From NCBI GenBank assembly GCA_036897445.1, contig JAYMTL010000140.1, positions 1-49,786 on the forward strand: 49,786 bases of DNA. The letters are read 5' to 3'. Origin of the DNA: Pelargonium tetragonum (lineage: Eukaryota; Streptophyta; Magnoliopsida; Geraniales; Geraniaceae). The position numbers and the translations under genes were made by a program. Shown one piece after another: positions 1-10,865 of the stretch. The notes beneath the pieces are model-generated. The model ran no database searches, was not told where the DNA came from, and worked only from the letters and a program-made list of their open reading frames with translations. Positions within the stretch are counted from its first letter, which is position 1. Each line of letters begins with the position of its first letter.

Positions 1-670
1 TTCGCGCTACTGCAAAAGCAATGACTATGGATTTACTATAAGTAGAAGTTAAAGGCAGATATGTCGAAGAGAGCCCTATTCTAAATTAAGACTTTGAACT
101 CGTTTTACCAGGATTTCCTAGGGGTAACCCTGAGTGGAATTTACTTTTTGGGTGGGATAACCTTTAACATTATTCAAGTTTTGTTATCAAAACCTCATAT
201 AAGAGGAGAATTTATTAACCCTTTAACTAAAAAGAGGTTCTTACTACAAAGTCCAGAAATACAAAAGCCGAACTACAGGAAATCCTGGAAGAGTTGACAA
301 TAAGGGGGGTGCGTTAAACGTAGTATACAAATGAAAAAAAGTTTAGGTCACTATAATGATAATAATTAAGTGTTGTTGTTTTCCCAAAAAGCAGGATAAA
401 CCTTTTGGATAGGAATATCTAATCTATATATACAAAGAATTAAGCGTCAGCGGCTTCTCCTGGATCTGGTAACTAAGTTAAGATATCACAATTTTTGTTA
501 TGGAGCCTTGTACATAAGGACGCCCTCTTTTTAGTTAAGGTAATTCTGAGCTCCTTTTCTAGAGCTTCCGTATCTATTTATAAAAAAATGGCTTGTACAG
601 CTATAGACTTTACTTACTGTGTAGTGAGAAACGCTTAGTGGCTGAATAATAAGAAAGTTGAATCAAAGTT

Positions 671-856
671 TTGACAAAGTATTGCAAAATAAAAGGCGCC
701 TGTATTACAATAGGAAAGGAAGCATCCAATTGCTTTTTTCTATTATTAAAATTGCTAGTTAATTTGAATTATAGCAGTTTTATAGTGGACTTCCCTGTTA
801 TTCAGATAGCCACATTCCTGGGGATTTTAGGCGTAGCTCTCTATTCTGAGTTATAA
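671..856 (+). CDS. Doubtful 61-codon frame with hydrophobic C-terminus
   Basis: A 61-codon frame beginning at TTG, with no clear ribosome-binding sequence. The first half is unremarkable. The last 23 residues (including FPVIQIATFLGILGVALYSE) could form one membrane span, and the DNA there (GGCGTAGCTCTCTATTC) recalls the vocabulary of the islands further along. No family is recognised. The length is within chance expectation, so it may be a remnant of the same island type or simply noise. Confidence 0.1.
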   Translation: MTKYCKIKGACITIGKEASNCFFLLLKLLVNLNYSSFIVDFPVIQIATFLGILGVALYSEL

Positions 857-3221
857 TAAGGACACCCCTTGTACTTAAAGCTAGTCTGCTATATCTTTAG
901 TTTTATTTCGAAACTGAAAATTGAATTTAGACTTATTTTACAAGTAAAAACCTAAAAACTTTTTTTACTTATAAGGTCTAATAAAAGGAGAAGCCTCCAT
1001 TATATATCTAGATTTAGTTTCTTTTTTAAACTTAAATGCAGCACTTATACCAATCTACGGAGGAACTTAGAAACACTCGATCTCCTGCAACATTATTTAT
1101 AAAGCAATTGTACTCCTTCGAACCTAAGAAACCTGTACTCTAATATTCTAAAACCTAAATACCCAGTTTCAGACAGCCTTGGAAACTGCTCTGTTAATAT
1201 ATATAATTGAAACGACCCTTTCAGGACAACAAGGAAAAGACTCTAGTTAGAGCTTGCTATGCTATTAGAACAGGTTTCCGCAGGGCACTAAAAGATTCAA
1301 CTCATCTCGTTAATTACTGACCTAGGACAAGCTTTTTATAGATCAAATTTAGTATTCTATAATCTATAATGAAGTATCTGGGATTTACTTCTTCAAATTT
1401 TCTTGCGCATGAACTTAATGCAATTCAACGAGAACTTGCTTTGAGCAGGGCTCCGGTGGCTTTTCTTTCAAATAGTAATTCAAAAAGAAACTCAGTTTAT
1501 GTAAAATACTTGACTTTAGCACCCCTTATTTAGTGGGTAGGTTTGACTTTCTCGGAGAAGTGTAGCTTATACTATGCCTATACTATAATAAATATAATAG
1601 AACCCTAGATTTGGTAGGAGAGCTGGTCCTTTTTTATAAAAACAAACCCCATATGGTATATAAGGATTACCAAGACTATGAGATTAGGGCTATTAAAGTC
1701 AATCTCCAAGGTTAGTGGAAAGAAAATGAGTTAGCAAATAATACACGCCTAGACAATTCCTAGAGCGGATCTTACTTTCTTTACGAATTATCAACTCGGA
1801 TGTCTCCTGTAAAGGATACTTAGAAGTAACCGCAAACGAAAAACATTACGAGGAAGAGTGAAACTCATAAGTCCAGACGCTATACCGGGTAAGTATTTAA
1901 TCAAAAGGATATTACTTTGACTTGTATTAAATTTCTGTTTTGTTTGTACGAATATTTAAGGAGTAAACACCCCGGTATCTCTAGGGCCCTTTATTATACT
2001 CTTTTTTGAGGATGGTTTTAACTGATATCCTTATTATATTAAAAAGACTCTATAACTGCTCTTTTCAATCAGGGTTATTTTACCCTTCGGATTTACTTAT
2101 ATTAAGAAGTCTCTTACCGGAGCTACCCAAATATTGTGGGGGATAAAGTTAATGCGAATTTTAGGGGTAGTTACTAAGACCTTTCCTTAGGAATTTTGAC
2201 AGTGGATATCCACTCTAGTACTAGCAGGAGGTTGAGCCTTTTGTTTGATCTAAATCAGATATAGGTTTATAACTCAGAGTGTCTATTTTATTATAGTTTG
2301 TACCTAGGTTCACGTAAGAGTTAGTCAAAGAGGATTTAGTTAGTTATGGGTATAGCTTTACAAAGCCGTGTTCTATAAATAAAAATTTTAAGGGATCCCG
2401 CATATAAAGACAAGCTGCAAATAGAGGGCGATGAACTGTGAGCTTAGAAATCTTGAAAAATAGAATATAGGAGTATAAAGTCTCGGAATAAATACAAGAG
2501 CTACATACTCAAAATAGAGATTTACAAGCACGGGACCCCCTACTAAGACCCTCCTCTGAAGCGAGTGTAGAATAGGATAAGAGGAGTTTTTTCTATTTTA
2601 TCTTTCTCAAATAGGGTATAGGGTCTGGTATAGAGTTTTTCTTGAAATAAGACACAGTCCTTTATCTGTTATTTTCTAGGTTTACTTAATTTACTTTAGG
2701 CAAGTTACTTTAGGAGAGCCTGATATACCAAAGCACTAGAAAATCCTGGGTGGTACATAGGAATACTAAAAAAGATTTTCTAATTTAGCAAAAGCATAAC
2801 TTGTTTGGTTTCCTTTTTATAACTGATCGGAACCCTAGAATTCGAGATCACTAAAAGTCAAATTTTTTTGTCACTGAAATGCGGAAGAGTATCAAAATGT
2901 AAAATTTACGCTTTGTATATACCTAGTATTAAATCCTTTTTTACTCTACAATTAACTGTTATCGAATTGCGTAGTTAAGACCCTCTTTATTAATGTTTAG
3001 GACCCTTGAATGTCAAAAACTGAAATAGTACTTCTAACAGGGTCTCTTTATTATAGAGTGTGGTTTAAGCAATTTACTTTACTGAAAAAGTTATTTTAGT
3101 TTAGATTTCCTCTTTCAAAACGGAATCAGTGCTCTTATTCAAAAGGGGCCCTCAAATGAAAACAAGGATTTTCTCATTTAAAGAATTATATATATAAAAC
3201 CAAAGTCAAGAAAGAGTCTGC

Positions 3222-3251
3222 GATGTATCTTTGAATGATGTATCTTTGAAT
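3222..3251. repeat. Tandem duplication, 15-bp unit x2
   Basis: GATGTATCTTTGAAT is present twice with no spacer and no mismatch (3222-3236 and 3237-3251). It is probably a recent slippage duplication. It lies in spacer DNA and there is no sign that it is part of a longer array. Confidence 0.9.
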
Positions 3252-6200
3252 CTAGTTTGTATTTATAAAAAGGAAAGCTCTAACAAGGGTTGAACTCAGG
3301 TTTCTTTAGTAAAGAGCTAGCTCTCTTATATACTTGTGCCTTTTGTTTACGATTACGTTTTGGATATCGGGTAAAGCTTATGACTGGAATACAATCTTAT
3401 AAAAGAATTCAAATTACCTTAAAAAAGGGAGCTCCCTACCCTAAGGGGAATTTTTTTATTTTAGGTAAAGGTTGTCTAAGATGGGTCTACTACGTTATAT
3501 TTTATCTGGTTCCTGTGTTTTATACTCCTTAAGTAGCATTAACCGGTCCATATCGAAATTGAATCTAAGGTTTGTACTGCGGAGACTCTTGTTTTAACCC
3601 TATATTGTCCTTATCTGACTCACTTAAGCTTTAGAATTGTTCCGTTTTTATACTTTCAAAGTCAAAGTAATGAAGTAGAGTTATAGACAGCGGGGCCTAG
3701 TCTTTTTTAGAACTATGAAAAAGCCATCTTATCCTTATATAATTTATTTAACAAAAAGACTTATACTAACATATACCTTTCCAAAAACTAAGCTGTGACT
3801 TTGCTTTAAAAGTAAGAATAACAAGGGATCCTTTTTAAGGGAGGTATATGCTACATAACATATTACTTATACCTGCTCTTAGCAGCTCTACGTGTTGTGT
3901 AGTGAGCTTGTTATTTTGATTTCTGAATATTAAGTCCCTTTCCATTTATCTTTAGTTTGAACTATAGCTAGACCTAGAGAGTATAGGTATAGGGTTCGCG
4001 CACTTAGAGAAAAAGGAGTTTTCCTAGGCAAGCACTTATTCTAGAGTAAGTTATTACCTGCAATACACCAGGGGATAAGGAAAGTCCTACTTTTGTTTCT
4101 GAGGAGCGTCCTTACAAATTTTTATTTGGTAGCAGTCCCGTTAGTAACGAGATCTCCATTCAAATTATTCCTTTTGCCTAAGCAAGGATTCAGAGCAGTA
4201 TCCCTTTTGACTTTTCTTATTATACGTTTCCGGGAACTTTAGTTTATTAAACATTTCAGATTCCTTTTACTCCTTTTTTTGGTTTGGGAGTTTACTTATA
4301 CTTATAATACGGGATTCCCTTCTTTGTTTTTAAGAAAAATAGTTTTACATTAGCTTTTCTTTAAGCTAGGTTTCCTATAGGGGCTTTCCGATACAGGGTC
4401 AGTCCCAACAGAATTACAAAACAGAGATTAAGGCATGGAATCCCTTAAAGTGCACTTTGGACAACACCTTACCTAGATATTTTCCATATCTCAATCAAAT
4501 TTCTTTTTTTGCCAAACGGCAGTAAACTAATTACATAGAGCTCACTTCATTAATGGTAGACAGGATTAGGTGCATAAATGGGTGCGGTGTTAGCTTAGGC
4601 TAATAAGAAATTATATAAGTATGGAAATTTTCCTTTTCTAATTATAAGTATGCTAATTAAAGCAATTAACAATAATAAGGGGGTTGCCTTTTGAAAAAGG
4701 TTTATAGAACCAAATTAGATATATTAAGGCACTCTTATATACCCCCCAACAAAATAGACTTTTAAATCCTATGCAAGATTGGGTTAATATTCTCAAAAGG
4801 GTTACTTAATGCACCTTAATTACATTACCTTGTTGTACTTTATTTGGGTCTTACAATAAACTAGGCCCCTTTATAACTTACTTAACTGTAGTTATATTGT
4901 GCAAGGTATCCGCCTGAACAGAAGGGTTTAGAGCACTGGATTTTTCCCTGTATCAAAAAAAGGGAAGGTTCCCCCGGTGAAAAGGGAAACTAAGCTGCTT
5001 AAAGGTCCGGGTGAAAAAGAGGATTTGAGCAACATAAGTACTATTCTAAAGCTAGGGGGATTCCTTATAGTTTCTGGTAGTTCGAAAGTTAATAGAACGA
5101 GAGATTCCTGGTCAGGATAGTAAGGGGGACTCTGTTGCTTGGGTTTACTATTTCTCCTTTCAGTCCCACAGTCTATAAAAAAGAAACCTACAATTTTTGT
5201 TTCGAGTCGCTTCTAGTTAAGTTCATGTACCATTTACAAGAAAAGGAAAGCAGAGACCCCTTAAAGATAACTTCTTTTTTAGTCCCCGATTTCCACTTTT
5301 TTTGTTACAACCAATCCACTAATAGAGGTACGCCAGGAAATGAAACTCACTTAACACGCTAATAGTTAGTAGAAAAAATGTTATAAAATACCAAAATCTT
5401 TCTGGCTCCTTGTGTAATAAGCCAGTTCGCTTTTTTACACTTCGAAATTTGGATGCAAATCATATGCATGATTATCCATAAGCCTGTTATATACTTAATC
5501 TTGTTTCTTATAAAAGAGCCTAAAAGCCGGGGATGCAGCCAGAATTTTTAAAGTGCTTAATTTATTTTGAGTATTCTTTACTCTTTTTAAAGTGTCGCCT
5601 GGGGGTTCCCGTTTTAAACAAAAACTATCTTTATACTTGTCTAAGTTAGATTCAAGAGCTTTTTACCGAGTATCCCATAACTTAGAAGGGCCGAGTTTAC
5701 TAGAAAATTCTTGTGGATAAATCCTTTATAATAACAGAGTTATACCCGAGCTTATCGCCAGTATCGAATAAACTCTTACTTATGCGTAAAGCAAAAAGAA
5801 AAATATGATAAAAAAGCAACCAAAAGCTTTGTATAATAAAGGATCCAAGAAAAGCCACTAACAAATTACTATAGTATAACCGAGTTAAAAAGCACTATAT
5901 AACTAAATTCAGGAGTACTCTATTAAACGGGATTTGGTATTGAAAAAAGTTGAACTTAATTTAGCTCATTATAAATATAAGATTCAGTCACAAGAACCCT
6001 TGTAGTTTCAGTAACCCGGGAATACTAAGTATTATACTTTGAGTTTAAGTATCTAGTTTATATATAACTCATTTAGCCCCTCTTGATATGAAAAAAGCCC
6101 TGGTCAAAGGGATATACCTATAAACGTAAACTTTTAGACTCACCAAACCTATTAGACAACATAAGCCGGGCATATAACCTAGCAGGGACTACTTCAGCAG

Positions 6201-8059
6201 CTTTAATTAAGAGTCTAAAAGCATTTAGTGGGGGGCCTTCTAATTACTATAAGCATAATCCCTTCTTTTTCTGCGTTGTAAAAAGCTATAAATTACTTTA
6301 TTAAAATAGATATTAGAGGAAACCGAGACCCCTCCTTTTAAGTTAAAATCCATTTTCCTCTTATTGTACTGCACAGGCGAGCCCCTTTTCAATTCTGTAT
6401 CTCGTCAAAGTAATATAGCTGAAAAGCCAAAGCACCTACTTAATATGGAATATGGAGAACTCTACCCTATTTTTTATATAACTTATGGTTTTTAAAAGGG
6501 CGCTGTGTGCCTAGAAATTCCCTTATTTTTTATTTAGTCTAAAGTATTCAAATTTTAATAAAGACTAGGTAAAGATTTATCTTTAAATAAAAAAATGAGT
6601 TAAATATTAGTAAAAGTCCTCAAATGCCTTAAAACCGGGTTATAAGCTTTTCTACTCTAATTGGTAGTTATAACAAAGTCTCTAAACTATTACAAACGAG
6701 GCAGCTTCTCGAGCAGATAACTGTATTTAATTTAACCGAAAACCCCGGACCTTTCCTGCACTTTAAAAGCCATCCCTGTCCATTAAAAACTTCGAAAAAA
6801 GAAGGGTGTCGTGTCCGTTCTTTACCACTTCGAGACTTATAAGTTTCCAGATAAACAACTGAAGCTTTACAGGCTTAGGCAAAAATAGGAGCTTTACGAA
6901 GGCAGAGAAATCAGATCTTTTCTTATGATAAAGGATAAAATTCCTTTTTTATTAAGCGTATATCTTTAACTTACCAAGCTCCCAATCCCAATATAAAAGA
7001 CACCGAGGTAATGTAATTAAATTAAGAGCCCTATAAAAACGTATCCTTATTAAAAATGTAAAAACGTAAAAATTCAGTAGTCACTAAGTGGCGCTATAGC
7101 GTACCGAATCGGGCATACAATAAGGTTTTTGAATAAAAGCCCTCACCTCAGTCGATTCACCTTACTTAACACTAGATTTTTGTCCTTGTCGTAGCCTAAG
7201 CAGGAGCTCAAGAAGGAAAATCCCGAATATACTTACTAAGGACTTTAAGGAAAAAACTAAAATGAACTCAGGAAGACAAGCTAATCCTTGTATAACCTAT
7301 AGATGAGAAGGCATAGGGGTTCCTTTGGCATATTTATCGGTTAAAGTTAGACTTTTCGAGTAAACCAGAAAATGAAAGACTTCCGAATTTGTAGCTGAAA
7401 CAAGAAGCTCTAAAATCTAATAACACAGGAACAAAAAGCAGCAGATGTATTGGTGTTGGGTATCTTTAGGTCGATTAATAGGAGATCATTTTTATAGTAA
7501 TATAAAGTATTAGTAAGGTAAACCTTTGTACTCTGCAGTTCTTACTGTAGGTATAAGAGGATAGAACCTTAGTAAGATTGGTAATACATGACTATTCCTG
7601 GCTGTAGCGAAGCGTAAGAAAGGTAACTTCAAGATAGTGGATAGTCAACCCTTACACTAGAAAAACCAAAGGAAATGCCCTGCTAAAACCCTTGTCTTAC
7701 AGCGCTTCCTTTCCGCAATCTTACTATTTATAATGATGCCTGCTCCTTTTAAGTACAACATTATACTTATTATAGGAATACCAAAACCCACTCTAAGGCA
7801 ATTTCTGTGTGATAAAACATAAGCTAGCCTGCCAAGTGTTGATTAGATCTAGGGTGCTTCTACATAGCAGGAACTTTAGAGAAACCAGGGAACTCCTTAA
7901 TTTAATTAAAGACTTTCCAGTAAAAAGCTCATAAAAAGGAATACAAAGCAAACAAGGCCAAAGTTCATAGAAATTCTTTCTTTTTTCGTTTGTTTAGGTA
8001 CCAATTATTTCCTACGACCTCTTTTTCGTCAATTTTGACTATATATATTTTTGCTTACT

Positions 8060-8293
8060 TTAGAGAGTAAGACTTATATAAATTCCTATAGATACATTAT
8101 AATACTTACTATAGGATACAATAGCTACAATAAGAAGATACACTAAGAAACTAGCAACAGCAGGGAATCCTAACAAGAAGAGTATAGCTTCTACAACTCC
8201 CAGTACTAGTACTCCTAATAAGATTAAGATACAACAGAGGGGTCTAGCTATGATACAGACTAAGAAACAGATAGCTCAATCAATAAAAAGGCA
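8060..8293 (-). pseudogene. Island A2: membrane-protein-like frame, 77 codons
   Basis: On the minus strand a frame is open for 77 codons apart from one TGA at codon 6, and ends at TAA (8060-8062). It lacks an ATG start. It is almost entirely hydrophobic, with segments such as LILLGVLVLGVVEAILFLLG and FPAVASFLVYLLIVAIVSYS that could form two or three membrane spans. PAVxxFLV resembles IPAVPAFLVLAV in the 40.4-kb island. If TGA were read as Trp, as in many mitochondria, codon 6 would be W followed by AICFLV. No family is recognised. The opposite strand (8115-8297) is also open, for 60 codons, and Lys/Thr/Ala-rich. Which strand was coding is unresolved. It lies 74 bp downstream of A1 on the same strand, in another frame. 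Confidence 0.3.
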
Positions 8294-8367
8294 TTAAGAA
8301 CTAAGTCGTTTTAGAAGTCAAAAGAAAAAGAATCCATAGGTGGGTGTACTAAAGTATGAATGTACTA

Positions 8368-8727
8368 TCAATACACTGTATTACCTCCTTTACTACGTGT
8401 CAGTTGGGAGCATAGACTATACAATACTATTATATACCCATTTAAACTATATTCACTAACTACAAAATAGGAATACATTATACTACAAAAAATAATAGAC
8501 TCCTTTATCCTAATATCCTTATAGGGAATACAGGTAACGAAGTTAAGTACAGTAGCTACAGTAATAAGTCCCGATAACAAGAAGACTCCTAAGACTAGGG
8601 TGTCTCCCTTAAGCAGGAGCCTAGCTCCGAAGAAAGCTACTGAGCTACAGAAGACTAAAGTATAGGTATTGAGGCAGGAAGGTAGAGATATAGCTATTAA
8701 GATACGGAGTTTAAAATCTATCAGCAA
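8368..8727 (-). CDS. Island A1: 119-codon hydrophobic frame, longest in the window
   Basis: A minus-strand frame of 119 codons from a TTG (8725-8727) to TGA (8368-8370), followed at once by TAG. Likely membrane segments are at about residues 7-33, 43-67 (LVLGVFLLSGLITVATVLNF) and 77-106, with a short polar KDIRIKE link at 70-76 and a basic tail. No conserved family motif is evident. The codons (GTA, GCT, TTA, CTC, TTC) match island A2 downstream. Its length is about the maximum expected by chance, so support comes from composition and from neighbouring A2, not from size. There is no clear ribosome-binding site. The opposite strand is Lys-rich with one stop. It could be a small membrane protein gene, a decayed piece of one, or an antisense shadow. 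Confidence 0.3.
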   Translation of the reverse strand: MLIDFKLRILIAISLPSCLNTYTLVFCSSVAFFGARLLLKGDTLVLGVFLLSGLITVATVLNFVTCIPYKDIRIKESIIFCSIMYSYFVVSEYSLNGYIIVLYSLCSQLTRSKGGNTVY

Positions 8728-9992
8728 TTAGTAAAGTCTAGTTAAAATCTTAAAAAGAGTTATATACGGGAGTAACTTAAACACATTTAAATACAAGGAT
8801 TCTTTTAGCAGAATACCCTAACGAAACGATTAGAGTCTTTTTGGCACTCTGTAATTAAATTAATAGGAAACGGTCAATCTTAAACCCTCTATAACCAGAC
8901 ACCTTCAACTCTTCTAAAAATTAGCTTTGAGATAAGAGGATAGGACTTATTAAAAGTTAAAAAAGTCAAACTTTTAAAAGGGCCAAGATATCTAAATCCG
9001 GAATTCGTATCCAGTAAGAGCTTCGGAAGCCCTTGAAGTAAGACTCGAGTTACATTTCTGAGGTAGGTCTTATACTCATTGGCAGGGTATTCCGAGTTAC
9101 TCATTCTTAAGTTTTTAAGAATTGCGCGGAAGTCTTTTGAGTATGCTTCCATATTAGGCCACTTACTCTTGTTATTTATCAGAGTTCCGTGTCTATTTAT
9201 AAACGCGAATCCTTCGAGAAAGGCCTTTATTAAAAGTGTCTAGCTTAAATATCTTAATATTATGCCCTTTTTTTTGCTTATGAAACTTGATTAAGAAGAA
9301 ATTTTCTTTAGCTTGTGTGTAACAGATCCCTCCTTAATAAAGAAAGAGGTACGGAAAAAAACAAAACATAAGAAAAGGGTCGCCTAGGAGTTGTTAGTCT
9401 AGCTAGTAGAAGATTCTTGTTACCCGAGAGACTCCTTTGTTACTGTAACTTACTTAGGTGCCTTTGAGCTGAAGCTTAAAAAAGTTTATAAGTTAGCAGT
9501 TATACTTACCCTTTTTTATTAGTATAAAACCCAATTGCTAAGGCTTGCCTCAGAAATTCTTTCTTTACTTTTAGAGCCTGGGAAACTTAAGCATGTGACT
9601 CTTTTGTTACTATATTTGAATCTACAACAGGTATACTGATGCTCAATAATTATTTAGTAAGATGTTCCAGGAAGACCTCTGTCAAAGGGCGTTTTTGAGC
9701 AATTCCCGATTGGGGTTCCTGAAAGAATCCATGAAAAGGAAGTTATCCTTTAGGGACGCTATTCTAACTAATGAGTACACAGCTAGTATAATATCAAGTA
9801 ACAAGTAAGCTAGGACTAGATTTTAATGTAATCGAGAAAAAAGGGTCATTTTGTACTAATATCCAAGCAAGGAGATTTTTTATACAAGAATACTCCGGGT
9901 CCCTTAAGTAAGAGTTTTTTGCCAATAAATACAAGCAATAGCTTGGAAAGAGCTTAAATTCCTGCGTCGGTTAGCTATATAAGAAATTCTCT
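8728..9992. other. Spacer, nothing recognised
   Basis: About 1.3 kb without a supported gene. The 87-codon minus-strand frame at 8889-9152 has ordinary mixed composition, no motif, and a length expected by chance. It lacks the island vocabulary. Confidence 0.5.
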
Positions 9993-10199
9993 ATGGGTGC
10001 TTGCCTTAACTTTTTAAGTATAAAGCTTCTATTTCCCAGGATAAATAAAGAGAACCCAACTATGCCTTTCCTTCTTTTAGTATTAGAGCTGCTTACTTTA
10101 CTTCATTTTACTATTGAGTTTAGTAGCTTAGACTTGTTGTTCTATACACTCCTCTATCGGTTTAAAATCTTTGCTTATGTAAGTATCCTTTATAGGTAA
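9993..10199 (+). CDS. Island I: 68-codon ATG frame, two membrane segments
   Basis: This frame starts with ATG, ends with TAA and has no internal stop. The N-terminal 23 residues are mixed and include basic positions. Two hydrophobic stretches follow: MPFLLLVLELLTLLHFTIEF (about 24-43) and LDLLFYTLLYRFKIFAYVSI (about 46-65), so the product would be a small two-span membrane protein. The DNA around 10,060-10,100 (CTTCTTTTAGTATTAG) resembles the minus-strand sequence of the 40.4-kb island (CTTCTTAGTCTTAG), and the peptide MPFLLLVLELLTLL resembles PAFLVLAVLLL there. No known family is recognised. An internal ATG just before PFLLL is an alternative start. Among frames with an ATG this is the best candidate for a real small gene, but chance cannot be excluded. 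Confidence 0.25.
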   Translation: MGACLNFLSIKLLFPRINKENPTMPFLLLVLELLTLLHFTIEFSSLDLLFYTLLYRFKIFAYVSILYR

Positions 10200-10479
10200 G
10201 GACAAGGCTATTTGGAGACTCAGGATTTCGGTTAGGCGGGTTTCCGAGGTCTTGCTCGTAGAACTCATTTCATGTTACCTGTTCCTTCAATCTGGAATAC
10301 ATCTGAATTCTAAAATTAGGAGTCCTTTGGAGATCCCGAGAAAATTGTTTTATTAGCTTTGCAGTCCAGTTCTCTCATTTTTTTGATAGGGTTTTTCCTG
10401 AATTTTAGTATTGGGAAGTTAATTAAAAAGTTTCCGTAGAAGGTCTATAGCACTTTCCCTCAGATACCAGAGCTTTAAC

Positions 10480-10502
10480 TATTCCTTCTTATGCAAAAAG
10501 AG
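10480..10502 (+). repeat. 23-bp direct repeat, copy 1
   Basis: The sequence starting TATTCCTTCTTATGCAAAAA is repeated without mismatch over 23 bp at 10,843-10,865, 363 bp downstream. Both copies run straight into a GGGCCC palindrome (10,504 and 10,866). The flanks beyond that differ. Confidence 0.9.
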
Positions 10503-10842
10503 AGGGCCCTAGGTTCCGCTAGCTGCGTATAAAACAGGGGTCTAGATTAAAGACTTACAAATATTTAAGACCCATAACAAGAATTCGAAAAATAATATGA
10601 ACTTTTTGTCATATGAGAACAGGTTTGGACATCAAAAGTAATAAAATCTAATATTATAGATAAACCCAGGCTCAAAGCTAGTTGTCTATATAAAAATGCA
10701 AGAAATAAAAACCTCTCAAAATAACGAAAACCCTCCCTTTTAAGGGATTGCTTGACTAATTCAAAGATTTTTTAGTATTTTTAAGGTTGTTAGTACGTAT
10801 GCTTTTATTAGGTCTTTCCCATTAGCCGAATAAGAACATGCG

Positions 10843-10865
10843 TATTCCTTCTTATGCAAAAAGAG
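10843..10865 (+). repeat. 23-bp direct repeat, copy 2
   Basis: Second perfect copy of the 10,480 repeat, again followed by a GGGCCC palindrome (10,866-10,871). A 23-mer is far too long to recur by chance in 50 kb, so the two sites share an origin. Confidence 0.9.

Larger units (their letters stand above)
1..8059. other. Gene-poor AT-rich spacer
   Basis: No recognisable gene. Short open frames (for example 94-297 plus, 3290-3532 plus, 5135-5362 plus) have no recognisable motif and are as long as chance predicts. Stop codons are dense in all frames. The sequence is a run of A/T-rich stretches broken by small G/C clusters that tend to be palindromic (GGGCCC at 1984 and 3146, GGATCC at 2393 and 3826). 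A 15-bp unit is duplicated in tandem at 3222-3251. The frame at 671-856 is listed separately because its end is hydrophobic. Confidence 0.5.

Noticed and set aside
8368-8727. Possible cytochrome oxidase subunit 3, from FVVSE resembling its F(I/L)xSE motif
   Set aside because: The other hallmarks that should lie upstream (WWRD, GHHT) are absent and the rest does not align. A five-residue match is not evidence.
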